Shown here piece by piece: positions 1 through 12,383 of a stretch of 64,000 bases of DNA. Within the stretch, counting starts at the first letter, position 1. The number at the start of each line of letters is the position of its first letter. The DNA lies in NCBI GenBank assembly GCA_050084515.1, contig CM114274.1:26722001-26786000 (forward strand), in the 5' to 3' direction. A program made the position numbers and the translations under genes. Source of the stretch: Blasia pusilla (Eukaryota; Marchantiophyta; Marchantiopsida; Blasiales). The notes below the pieces were generated by a model. It saw only the letters and a program-made list of their open reading frames with translations, was not told where the DNA came from and did not search any database.

Positions 1-1855
1 ACATGTTAGAGAATGATGGGTAATTTAAATTACCCATCATAACATTCAAATGATTTAGTACACACCAACTAACTTAACCATGTACCATGGAGGAGTTTCT
101 ATCTTATTCAAATCCTCTTATTGTAGTGAAGATGATTGTATTAGCATATATTTGTATTATATTATTTATTTGCACCCTCTCTTGTGTTAAGCTCTCTTTA
201 CCTACCATGTCTAAGAACTCATGAGTAATTTCTTAGCAATGGTTTAATTTTCAAGAAGGTATGCACCCATTTCCTTTTTTTATAGGGAATGAAAATTCTA
301 ACAATTTCGTGGATAGGGTAGAAATCTATGTCCAAACTCCTTTGGATGTTCACTCTTACTACTTTTAACGGACCCTTCTATCCATGTTCATTCCCATGAT
401 TGTTTTTTAGTGGAGAAGATTCCACAAATAAGTTGAGGATGTTTGACTACGTATGACAGATTATTGACTACTTTTCACACTAGCAAGATGGTACATTTCC
501 ATATCTATATTTCCAGAACTGCAAAACTCTTCCCGTTTATGGATGTCTACTCTTACTCACAAAAATGAAGCTTTTAGAAAGAAGAAAAACCCACGTATTG
601 GGGCATTGTGCTCACCACATTAGCACTACCTTGCAATGTACGTTAGCGTGGATTAAGAGAATTACTCCATCTCCTGAAAAGGTTATTGATTGATTCCCTT
701 GATTTGGTTGAATAAAATCAAATTATTTTTGATACCCACGACTGGGTTAAGATCATTGACATTCACGAAATTTTATATTTTTGCTAGAGTAAGTACGGAG
801 CATTAACATTTTGGACCTGAATCATCCCCAACATGTCAAACCTATATGAAGAACAAACCTCTCCTTCATCCTTCATTGGTTAGGCACATTCCATAAATAA
901 GGATGTGGAAGAATTTGTCGGTCAAAATTAAGGAGTTCTCAAAGATGGGCCACAACCAACTCCAAGAAGTGAATAGGGGAGTCTTCAACCGCTAACCATC
1001 GGGTGGTAGAGGTTCCACAGAAGCCTCCTTAGTTCCCTCATAAAGAGAATGTACCCATCATCTCCCTCCTTACAAAGAGTTTTTTTCACCGAATACGCCT
1101 TTTACGGTCTCTATAATGGGTGGATATTTCCCCTACACAATCTACCATCATGGATTCTTTGCAAAAGGGAGTTGGAGTCATTCTGGATAATGTCATTCCC
1201 TAAGTCCACTGCTCTGCTTAATAGTTAAGCGCGTCCATCGCAGGTATTGCCCTACATTTGAGACATGAGTGTGTCTCACCACACTCCCGCCATCGCGATT
1301 GGAGTGCAGGATAAGGGGCCCGGACAAAGGAGGGGTGATTCAATACTCGGAGGAATATCAAAAGAACTCATCATCTCTCAAGTATGGCAAGAGCTTTTTT
1401 CCCTTCATACATATCTGGCAATGCCATGATGTCGTGCCTTGATATCAAAGTTCAACTGCATCATGGTGTTTATCCTGAGACTACCATCAGGAATCCTCTT
1501 CCTTCTGCTGTGGCTGGTGTGGCGTCTTTGAGTGCTATCCTTATGCTCTATGACTGATACTGTTCTTGCTCCACTGCTCGATAATTTGTAGATCTAAGTC
1601 TTCCACTAAAAATGCACTACTGGAGGAAACAAGAGGTCCTGGGTAAATGCAAGTAAGAGTTGAGCAACATTCCAACGGAAAGGGCACAGTTTCGTACAGA
1701 AGTGAACAGCAGGAGCTCCCAATTCAACATATGAACTTCAGATGGCACTCACTGCTCTTGAGAAAAATTTCACAGCCAACTTCGGAGGACACTCTTCTAC
1801 CAAAAGCCTATCATTAATAAAGTGAAATGAGGAGAGTGTACATTGAATATCCTAC
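1..1855. other. Intergenic region, no gene recognised
   Basis: AT-rich DNA downstream of the minus-strand bS16 gene. I see no conserved protein segment in any frame, only short uninformative open stretches. The one structural feature is a 28-bp perfect palindrome near the left edge (listed separately). Its half-sequence reappears imperfectly near 14188, so this may be the remains of a small dispersed element. Confidence 0.5.
13..40. repeat. 28-bp perfect palindrome
   Basis: Two 14-base arms (ATGATGGGTAATTT and its reverse complement) abut with no spacer. A related half-site with the motif AATTACCCATCAT lies near 14188. It could be the tip of a MITE-like element or chance in AT-rich DNA. Confidence 0.6.
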
Positions 1856-3549
1856 TCATGTGGGCACCTCAGGTGCCTTCAAAATTCCTACTTTGTGAAG
1901 TATGCCCGCGACTGTATCTGATGGCTGAGCTCCCACTCCCAACCAGTACCTGAATCATCCCAGAGAAGCGCACTGGGTTAGCAAAGCTGACAGGCAACTC
2001 CATCAATTTCAATCATTCTTAAAACCTTTCTGGCTTGCCAATTTCATGCTTTCAAAACTAGATGATCCTCGATCCACAACCTTTCACTGTGGCGGTAGCT
2101 AAGTTCCTTTCATGTCCAGTGACACTTAAAGAGTTTTCTACTATGCAAGCTCCATCAGGAAGGCAAGGTAGTAGTCACATGCTTTCCAAATGCAATGAAA
2201 ACCGGCTGGAACAATCAAGGCAGCTAAAATGGGAGACAATGGATATGTCTAACAAAACAGAGTCAGCAAAACAGTCTATAGATGTAGAAAACTTACTTGA
2301 TCCTGTCAGCTTTCACAACGATACCTAGTTCATTCTCCGCTGAATCACCATGAAAGCTAGAGTCAGTCTTCTGCAGTAATAACTGACATGAAGTTCGACA
2401 CGGCAGATCCTCTGAGAGACAGGAATCACTTTTGCAAAAAACACTGTTCTAAACCCATACCAACCCTGGCGGTGACGGGACCGTCATCCAGCTCGAGTCA
2501 TCTCAACTCGCATGAGTGATGATAGAGTGAAAATCACGCGGGGAATTCGAGTGTGTGGAGATAACCAGAGCACGAGAATCTGGAGCAGCAAGAACCCTAG
2601 AAATTGAGCTAAATAGAAGTTGAGATGGTACTGAGAGAGTCAGAGAGAAGAATGCGGACTGCTGTGCATACCGTGCAGTGGATTGTAGTGGCCTAGCAGC
2701 TCGATGTTCTTCCCATCCCGACGCCAGCTGCTATGGGTGGCGACGATTCGGAAGAAGGGCCTCTTCTTTCTACCCAGCCTTGCGAGCCGCAACCTCACGA
2801 CGCCCTTCCCAATCTTCTTTGGACGAGGAATGTCAGCGGATGGTGCCACGGCCGGGGCATCAGTTTCAGCTTCTGCAGCGGCCGAAGCGACTACGGTGGG
2901 CGACTTCTGCCTTCTGTCATTGCTCTTTCCCGCGGACCAGATCGAGCGCGACAACCTCAGAGCTGGAGGAGCTGCAGGAATAAGGCAGAATTGGGCACTG
3001 AGACTCCAAACAGTCCACACTAAGCGACACCATCATGCAACCATGGAATCCCGTCATAAATGCCTGCTCCGAATTGGACGCCGGAGCTGACCTACACTAA
3101 GCGACGCCATTACGCAACCATTGAATCCTGTCACAAATGCATGCTCCGAATTGGACGCCGGAGCTGACCTAGACATCACCAACCTAGGCAAACAACACAA
3201 GACACCCATTCGACTACACAACGACTCGACGCTCCCGCGCACTTCGCTCTCCCTCCCTCCCTCCCTCAGCCCCAAACCCCCGCAGTTACCTCCGACAGCC
3301 AACCCCCCTCGCGCCAATTCCACGGCTCCAAATGAGCACGGTTCTCAAATTCCCCAACCCCCAGAAGAAGAGTTCCATCCCACACTCACGACGCTCACGA
3401 AACCCATCAGCTCGGGGTAGATTCCACATACCCACCGACGTCCTCAGCACCAGTCGCCCATTGCCCGTGCTCGCCAGGCGAGCGCGCGACGAGCCCGCGG
3501 CTGAAACCGCAGCAACTGCAGCGCACGAAATTCCGGCGATTGCCGCCAT
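1856..3549 (-). CDS. Ribosomal protein bS16, organellar precursor (4 exons)
   Basis: Small-subunit ribosomal protein of bacterial type, nuclear-encoded and imported into an organelle, probably the plastid. Exons on the minus strand are 3549-3432, 2971-2672, 2339-2297 and 1949-1856. All junctions are GT-AG and the phases close to a 184-residue protein. Exon 1 begins [15 protein letters not shown], an Ala/Ser/Arg-rich transit peptide, and its GTATGT donor is in the same phase as the exon 2 acceptor. Exon 2 holds the bS16 signature ([20 protein letters not shown], then [16 protein letters not shown]). Exon 4 supplies [13 protein letters not shown] and a stop. The C-terminal tail after this motif is short. 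The segment between NPL and RIKYWL differs from the usual GKDGGKRMGL-type linker, so this is a divergent paralogue or lineage form. Intron 1 contains a tandem duplication. Confidence 0.88.
3018..3171. repeat. Tandem duplication, about 76 bp, in bS16 intron 1
   Basis: Two adjacent copies of about 76 bp, beginning near 3018 and 3094, both start CACTAAGCGAC and both contain GAATTGGACGCCGGAGCTGACCT. They differ at a few positions. The duplication sits inside intron 1 of the bS16 gene, upstream of the exon 2 acceptor, and changes no coding sequence. Confidence 0.85.
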
Positions 3550-4033
3550 CGCTCCTCGCCCTCTTCCCCTCACTCGAATCACTCTCTCTCTCTCTCACTC
3601 TCTGTCTCCGCGGGTCTGATCAATTGAGCGCGGGCAATGTGTTCGGTGCTCCTGAGAGCGCAGGAGGCTATGGCGGACGGAGGAATGGGAGAAGAATGCG
3701 GCTCCCATGTGAGTGTTCGTTACTACTCTGTGGATAACAGTCTCAGCCTTATCTTCCCGTCGTGCGGCCGTTCCCGGGCCCCCGCTAACTTACCGGCGCT
3801 CGGGAGCCGCGCCGTTAGCCGGTGGACGTGGACGGCCTTGCGGGAGCTTAGCGACCGGTGCGGATCGCCATCCCCTTCTTCTCTTTACCTTTTACGGGAA
3901 TTTCCGTCTACTTTCGAGATATCAGGGGGTGTCAAAGATCTCCCTATCCGGAAGTTCTATCAAGTCAGCCGAACTTGCCCCACCGGCCTTTTTCCCGGTT
4001 CCAACAAGGGTAGCTCCCGTTTGGGTATTCCCG

Positions 4034-4064
4034 GGAGATTACAAAGTCCCAGTTTGTAATCTCC
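4034..4064. repeat. Perfect 12-bp inverted repeat with 7-base loop
   Basis: Arms GGAGATTACAAA and TTTGTAATCTCC flank GTCCCAG. The arms pair without a mismatch. It lies in a GC-rich block just upstream of a TATA-like sequence. Its function is unknown. Confidence 0.7.
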
Positions 4065-5945
4065 TCTCTTCCCCCTCCCAGTTTCTAGCCATAAATACAT
4101 GGGTGTGGGGTTTTGATGTACTTCCGGATCTTTTAAGAGGGCTCCCTGTAAAATATATTGTTGCCTCTCTTTTTCCGGGGGAGAACCAAGGTCCGACACC
4201 TTCACCTTCATCCTGGCTATTCCGTTTAGGGTATCTTTGACGCCCCTAATTGGGGCGTCTCAGATTATGCCCCGTGGTGTCGGATGTGGATGCACCTTTT
4301 TTGGGATCTTTTGTCGTTTAGTGCGAGTTGGGGGAGGAGGTGACTTAAACTTTAGAATGCTTACTTCAGAGCAAGTCATAAGTAGGACACCTAACAAAGT
4401 GAAAACCCTCCCACTGAAGAATGCCATCCTGATCTTATTTTACGGACAAGGACTTGGGAAATGTCCCGATCAATGCAGGGTGTCAAACATATGATCTATG
4501 TGGGATATGTTCGCTCTCGAATGTCGCAAAGTGGGTATTCTCTCGATGGAAAGTACCTCTCCAAGTCTCCGCCTTGCCTCAGTTGGGAAAAGAGGTGATG
4601 TCGTGCAAGCAACTGGAAAGCATTCTTAGGTTTGAACAACCTCATTTTGTTCTCACATGAGGGTTTGATCGACCTTTTCTACTTCCGTGCTGGTTGTGGC
4701 CTTCACGTACTCGACGCTTTGAGTCTCCCCTTAGGTTTGCTCTTAACGTAAATGTTGCTTGCCTTGCTCGTTCTCTATTCCCGTGGAGTATTTTGCACGA
4801 GTCGGTGGTAAATTATATATATAGAACAATTGAGATCCAAACTACCGATCCAACAACAATAGTTGGATCGGACAAAACAACAAGGATTTTGAAGTCTTTG
4901 CTGATTAAGTTTTCATGGTTGTATCAACTTGATTGATGAGACATACTCTCAAATACCTTAGCGTTCGAATAACATCCAATTTGACTCAAAGTATAGGTAT
5001 TTGGTTGAAGCCTAGATCCTTTAAACAACAAGAAGAGAACCACAAATCTCTACATTGGCAAGAGTTTTGCATTGTCCACTCTCTATAACAAAGTCATATG
5101 CTAGCTATGACTTTGTTATAGCTAGCATAATCTTCTTTTCCTTTTAATTTAGCTAAATTTCTTTTTTTATATCTTGTCAATGTGCCAAAGTCATGACAAA
5201 TTATCATATACTTCAATTGTTTATGTAGCTGTCGTGATTCTCATGATTAAACAGAAGACATCACATCTCTAAAGGACTCGCACTAGAATGAAAACACATC
5301 GAAATCTCATGAGCAAGACGAGATGTTGAAGAGAGACAAAAAGATAAATGGATGGCTAAGAAATAAAGGTTGTAACTTGGGAGAGCATTATTACATGTAG
5401 AGCAGAATTTGAGAAGATCCCACTAGAATGTGACTCCGGAGAGTGTACATCCTACCTTTTAACATGATTGAAAGTCTATGATTCTTTGTATTTGAGATAT
5501 AATGTGTAATCATTAAGAATTTTAGGATTAAAGAGGCCTCGTCTGAACGCTTGGGTGATTTTGATTCCAATATGTTAAAGATATAGACAATTGCAAAAGC
5601 AAAGGTGTGAAAACAAAACCAAAACCTAACCAAATGATATTTTGGAGTAGAAACCACATTGAATGATCCTTGGATAAAAGGAGGGGGAGGATTTCTCTAG
5701 AAGCGTAAATATAAGTGAAAATTTATGATTATTTAAAATCTAATAGACACCTTGGGAAACATGGAGATAAACTAAAAATGCGAAGTGGATTAAGGGGTTG
5801 GACTCTAGAATTTTAGTACAAGACCAAATCTAGGTAGTCCAATGATAGATGACAATCATCAAACTTGGGTCTCTGCCTCAACTTATCAGATTCTTACTAT
5901 AACCTCATCTGAAACCCATTGGACATTTTACGTCTGCCAAGCATT

Positions 5946-6167
5946 CCTCCAAACTTATGGACTACCACCAAAGTTTATTTCAAATGTTGTATGATTTTCC
6001 TTTGTTGGGAAGAGTGTGAGTATATAACTCATTTATAACCTCTATTAGATATAACTCCTCCAAACTTATGGACTACCACAAAAATTTATTTCAAATGTTG
6101 TATGATTTGCTTATGTTGGGAAGAGTGTGAGTATATAACTCATTTATAACCTCATCTAGATCTAACG
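5946..6167. repeat. Tandem duplication, 111-bp period, two copies
   Basis: Both units contain CTCCAAACTTATGGACTACC followed by the shared GGGAAGAGTGTGAGTATATA. They are about 95 percent identical by eye. No coding capacity is apparent. Confidence 0.85.
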
Positions 6168-8658
6168 AGCTTGAAGATTGGAGACATAAACTAGGAATGT
6201 ATAAGACTAGTCAACTCAAATCTTGATCAATATAAAAACATTTGGATGCAAACAAGATTTCAATAAGTGTTTCTCACATACATGACTCCCAAACAAGCAC
6301 TGAAATTACCAATACATCCCCTTTGCGGGATACACATCCAATTGAAGGCTGCTCCAAAAACCAAGCTTCTATAAGAGTTCTTGATATATTTATGTTCTTT
6401 TCCATTTACTTTCTAATTGTGTTATCATGCTTCCACCAAATTTCGTCCACCTTACTTTCCCAATCTCCTATTCAATTTTGGCCCACATTTTATACATCCC
6501 ATGATTGATACACCATTTTCCTCTAACCATCTACCATCTCATGATTTTCCTTCAACTTTCGTGCTTTCCAAATGGTCTCAAACAATCTTACATGTCTTGA
6601 CTACTACTAGCCTTATAGCCCTCATACCTCTCACCCTCAACAAAGACCTAGATCTCAACAAGGATTCTACTATCAATTTACATCCCCTAGGGCACCAATT
6701 CTTTTTTCTCCATATGCTAGGCTTGCGTGTTCATCATGATTGATATAAATGCCACTTCATGACAAAACTCATCCAACAAGAAGATTTAGAATCTTACACA
6801 TCCACAACTACTTAGTTTTTAGTTCGCCTTGGTCTATAGATCATACAAAAGTTGCTATTTCTTTCACATCCGTCTTTACTCATTTCCATGAGTGCCATAG
6901 ATTTCACTATCCACACGGTAACTTTCCCCAAGCTGCAATTGCAACTACATTTCTCCTTCTTGCTTACTTTCTGGTCTCAACTCATTGCACATACTGAAAA
7001 AACTGGATCTCAATTAATTTCAAGTAAATTGTATTAAAACATGATAAGACGCAAAACATCCAACTTCCAAGTAGCATTTGTCCATTCCTTGATTGGCAAT
7101 TTTCTGAAATTTGGATGTCCCAATACTATCTCATTTCCAAACGTTCCAAATCTTTGCCATCTTTTTTAAAGAGACGGAAGAAGAGAGGACTTAATTGCGA
7201 GAAAAAAAGTTAGGGGTAGATGTATGTGGGAAATTGGAAAATTTTTTTGCCAACTGAAAGAAAAAAATTATTCCAATGTGAGACGAAGGGGTCAAAAAGA
7301 AAAGTCCCAATAATTATAGGTTGAGTATTTCCAAATGAGAGAGTGTTGCGAGAAAAGAGATTTTTATATAATCTTTGAATGTTTAGGAAAGAAGAGGGGG
7401 AGAGAAACTAAGTTATCTCAAAATTAAGAGAGAACTTCATGCTATACATATTTTATCCATGCATACCAATCATTACTTACTCATGCATCCAACCTCCTCA
7501 CACCTAAATTTTAGTAATTACTCTTGATCTCATAAGATTTTGGGCAAACCATGTCAACAATAAAATTTGAATAGGAATTCTTGTCTTCATTCTCTAAAAA
7601 TTGCCTCCTTACTCCATGACTCTTATGGCTTAATACAATCATGATCACAAAATATAATCGCTAGACATATTTTGCTCACAACGGACAATTCCTCATTCCT
7701 CGACTCATCTTGACCACTTGTCAACTCAACTTGCTGTGTCTCAATATGAAGTCGGGACTCCCATTTCACTGTTCCCATGGGTTTAATTATCTCCTCTCAG
7801 CTCCTACCAGAAAATTAGGCGTTGTATTCAACCCAAAATTTGGATGGTTTTCTAATCTAGTTTACCTTCTCACTTGTACAATTCATGAAGTGAAACTTGA
7901 CATCTTTCGAGTACAACGACCTTTACATTCAAACATGCTGAGAGGTTTGTTGAGTGTTACAAGCAATTTGGATATGGAGGGAATCTTCCGTACCTGCAGG
8001 GCATCTCCACATTGGCAAGAGTCTCCACCGCATGGAAGGCATTTTGTGGCATTTTAGGCCTTCACATCTAGACCTCCTGTTTGAGATGGCAGATGTTCAA
8101 TATCGCTGATCTCCAACTCTTCAACAGCAGCTCAGTGGAACCCTCCGTCAGTTGCTGCCACCCACTGCGACTGCGATGAGCAAATTGATTGACAATTGTT
8201 CCAGAGGTCTTGGCACAGTTTCCATGTAGTTCCATGAAAACCAATGACGTCAGACAGAATCAGGTGTCCATAAAGGAATGAGGCATCAAAACTGCATACA
8301 GACTTGCACCTCGAAAACCTGGGCTGGTAGTATAGCCAGTTCAGGATAATTGCAAATATGATGTGAACACTGTGAAGAGGCTACCTGGCTTGGACCAGGT
8401 AATTGCAGCAGGTAGAAGAAGAATTTTTTCAGAGTTCTTATTTGCTATCAAGATAATGAATTAGGTGCAAAAAGGATACTGCTAAGGTGGATAATTTCGA
8501 GTGCCACAGCACAATCTAGAGAACCTCATAACCTCATTTGAGATCATCCAATCAGTGGCTACTGATTGGTATTGCAGTCAAAATTTTCCTATGAAAGAAT
8601 GATGGATTTTTAAGTTCCACGAATATGTTTCCCAGAGCTAACTCAATGTCTACACAAC

Positions 8659-11600
8659 TCAAATAATCGCCTGGATTCCTAATTGCTGCATTTCTCTCAA
8701 CTGCCATCTGGGGTGTATTTCACCCTCTTCCATATCCTCCATTGCCAGTTGTTGCATGGCCCAAGCATAATAAACTGTGTGTATCTCGTCCTGTCCAGGA
8801 CAGATATTTCTTCAGTGAGTTCATCAAACTCTCCATCAATCTTCACTCAAATGTCAGTTCTGTTGCACAAAATTTGTTTTTGTTTGCTAGCATAATCCCC
8901 TAGACCCTTCACAGCCTAATGTTCAAAATGACTCAGTAGCCGACTCTCTTCCATTCACGCATGTATTCTACAATGACATAGAGGCTAGCAATGACTAAAA
9001 CAAATACCCCCCACAACACTGAGAATTATGAACAGTTCAAGTTTCAAGTATCAAATGACAAACTCTTCAGTGACCCACTCGTTATCAACATAGGACAGAT
9101 AACATCCATATAAAGCCATGCTCTAATTAATGGATCTTTCTCAAAAGAGGTACCTGAGCCCCTTGTGTGATGTTTCCAAGTCTGTCACGGGCACAATAAA
9201 TCTGCTGTGTCTGGAACTGCATTTGACAGTTTACCACTTGTAAGTCTCAGTATTATTCAGGAGCACGTGGGCAATGTCTTAAAAGAACTTGAGCTTCTGG
9301 AGAATATAGCCTGCTGACAGGACTTCAAAATTTTGAAGATGACAGTACATACCGCAACAATGATAATTGGAGAATTGCCCATCAACTTTGTCTCCTTCAC
9401 CTCAATATCCGATACATGCAGAATCTGGAGCACATCATTAACACCCCATGACCAACTACTACAAAAGCATTCAAGTACCAATCTCATGATTAGACATGAG
9501 TCGCAAAGAAGCTCTGACAAGATGTGGAACTGCCATTCTTTCGTGAAATGTGGGCTCTAAATCTTCATAGCTAAGCAACTGCAATTCAAAAGTCTCACTC
9601 ATAGTACAAGTAAAGAGTCAGTTACTCCTCAAGTACTGTAGTATACTCGCAAATAAAGAATCTGACCAAACAAAGGTCTGACAAAATCTGGTAGTTCCAA
9701 TGGGGCAAGCTGTATCTACTCATCGGTTCTCAGAATCTACTCTCATTGATATCTTGCATCCATTTTAGACTGACCCAGTTCATGTGGGGGCATGCCCGCA
9801 AAATTCTAGAAATCTACCTTGTGGTCCAGGAATATTCCCTGACCCTCCAAAGCTCTTCTTTCAGCTTTACATCGATCAACCACTTCCCTACTGCATTTTT
9901 TCCTCAACGTGTTGTAATCACCCTGTAGAATCACCAAGCCACACCATCCTTCAGGATACTTTCACCTGTATGAAATTGGAAAGGTTTGGAAAAAATAGGA
10001 ACCCATCCATAAGTGTTCTCTAGTTTGCATGGCCGATGAGAGAGTCCAGTGTACCTTGAGATAGGCAACAAGAACAGGACGGACGTCCTCCTGTAACTCC
10101 AATATGAAGTCAGGTACAGAAAACGACCTGCATCATCCAACAGTTAGTGAGCATAATAAGCTACAAAGACAAGACTTCGTTCATTGATAAGGAATTGGTC
10201 AACTACTCCATTCATCCATTCCCAGGTGTGAGAATAGTGACAAAATGTTGTGAAAATGGAAAGATGAATGTATGGATGAGATGAAAATTCCAAGAACAAG
10301 AGCAGTTCTTCCTAATATAAAAGAATGGTAGATCAGATCCTGTAGAGTGATCAGTGACACGTTTTTCAAGGCTGAGGAATTATGCATAAATGTCAACATC
10401 GAATTTCGGAAAAATGTTCTGGCAATCATAAGGGCATAAAAGCTCACGGATCCCGGCGCCTTATTTCTCTCATGGCTACTGCTGTAGCTGTTTCCCCAAA
10501 CAAGGAGTCATTTATGCTGCACACATCACAATCACAACAAAAAATACAATTCAATTCAAACCACATGAGGGTGACACTATTCCCACAACAACCTTACTGA
10601 TCAATCCCTAATGAATCAAATCAAATGAGGGATCACCATTAAATCCTTGAGTCAAGAATTGTAAAAATTGATAGAAGAATGGACTGCTCTTAGCAAGTTC
10701 AAAATATCAAACCCCTCTCCACAACTAAATTTACAGAGAAAGGGGACACATGGAATGTACATTGCTGATCTACCAATGGTCGCGAAAGTAACATCTGACT
10801 ACAAGCTGGTCATAAGGCTGCTCACTCTTGAATTTTGTGCACGACAGGGCTGTCACTTGTCTCCCACCTCTCCCGCAAGTCCTCTGCCAGCTGCATTGAC
10901 AGTCTAGTGAAAGTCAACACAAAAGTTCCGACCTCACTACACTACTTCTAATGAATCCACACGAAGTTTTATGTCACTAGACAAGAATATCTCACACATT
11001 GAAACTGTACTCAAATATGCCCAGGTGACTACCATGATCGCCTGGGTAGCTCATGTATACGAAACATTCCCACTAAGAACAGCAGTCTAGAATTGGCCAT
11101 CAAATCCAAGTTGCTTACTTCTTGACCTTTGGCAACTACTGGGTGTTCGGTAACACTTCTCAAGCGTCGGTAAGCTGGGTGTTGCCGTGCCTGCACTTCA
11201 TCATCACCACCCACCATTACACATATAAACATAGGAACTCATATTCTTCAAATTCGGTCCAAAAACAAGAAAATTCATCACTTTACTTCGATGAGCGATC
11301 GGCCATGGACGAATACTCGAGAGTCCCAACACTCTAATCCTATTGGGGGGGGGGAATGTAAAGGACTTGAAAGAAATGAATTAAACACGGCATGCCAATC
11401 TTGCCACAGACCACAGTAATTCGCTCGGAATCAGTAGCTTGCTGTTATAACAGGGATATTGAGACCATGGACTTACATTCTCGAGAAGGTCGTCAAGTCG
11501 CTTTTGCCACGCAGACCGTTTCGTTATTACTGGAACTATGGCCGTCTCGCTACTCCTTTCCATCGTTGATGTGGAAGAGTCAGCTGCCCTCATTTTACGG

Positions 11601-12383
11601 CGAGACGCCGGGGTATTCATCTCCTCTTTGATAAAAGTGTAGCTATTCTTCACAGCATCCACAACATTGGTATCCTTCAATCTCCTAAAACCTGCTGACG
11701 CTGAGGCGGCTGCATAGGAAAAACCCTTGGCCATTTTGTCCGCTAACGATTCAACAGGGGCTGCGTTGGATGCTGGATCCTCTCTTGCCCTATTTTGGGC
11801 CTCACCTTCAGGCTTACGTGAGTAGGTCGTTTGCTCCTCACCGGCGTCTTGTCTCACATCCGAGCCGTACGACGGCGATTCGCTGGATTTTTCCTCGGGT
11901 TGTGCAGTCGCGAAACTATGACACCAAATTCGATCTCTGACCTGCAGGGAGAAAGTTGCAGCGGTACCAATCAAGCTAAGACTCCAAACTGAATTCAGAA
12001 CTTGCAGCAATTATGAGAATTGACATCGAATTCCATTACTACGACTGGCATCGCACCCCGGGAACACCTGAAATTCCACGTCCATGCTACTGCGGCCATC
12101 ACCTGAAGTATCTTATCGACTCCCACTCTCTCTACGCGTAGACGCACGAATACTCTCAAAACCTTCACCCCTTCCACAAACCTTCCATTTCCACACACGG
12201 CCTTCCAACAAATCCCTGGAAGCGCGTCGCATACTTGCTCGCTTGCCAGCCGAGCCGATGCCATACCTGGGGGGCGACGGCGAGCGACCGAAGCGAACGC
12301 CGGGCGACCAGTTGCACCTGCGCACGAGCGACCACGGCGATCACAGCGGACCCCAGCTGCTGCGCAGCCCACGAAGGTGCCAT
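8659..12383 (-). CDS. TIM44: Mitochondrial import inner membrane translocase subunit TIM44 (10 exons)
   Basis: Matrix-side scaffold of the TIM23 presequence translocase that recruits mtHsp70 for import. Exons (minus) are 12383-12267, 11941-11477, 11190-11119, 10890-10826, 10516-10448, 10127-10055, 9922-9818, 9424-9353, 9216-9154 and 8790-8659. The phases close to 410 residues. Exon 1 is an Arg-rich, acid-free presequence ([10 protein letters not shown]...) ending at a strong CAG/GTATGG donor. Exon 2 carries the plant TIM44 segment [20 protein letters not shown]. Later exons carry [74 protein letters not shown] and [11 protein letters not shown], the conserved Tim44 C-terminal domain. The stop follows LGIQAII. 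The protein is somewhat shorter than the seed-plant proteins I remember. A (GAG)n tract lies just upstream of the ATG on the coding strand. Confidence 0.93.

Larger units (their letters stand above)
3550..8658. other. Intergenic region between bS16 and TIM44
   Basis: The first few hundred bases are CpG-rich and pyrimidine-rich (TC runs near 3580-3603) and probably form the bS16 promoter and leader. A GC-richer block at about 3770-4300 contains a perfect hairpin and a TATA-like ATAAATA at 4090, and could be a solo-LTR-like remnant. The rest is AT-rich with one 111-bp tandem duplication. The last several hundred bases before 8658 would include the TIM44 3' UTR. I recognise no protein-coding gene. 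Confidence 0.5.

Noticed and set aside
3637-4240. 140- and 175-codon overlapping open frames
   Set aside because: Two frames are open over the same GC-rich block, with no conserved segment; more likely non-coding or an LTR-like remnant.
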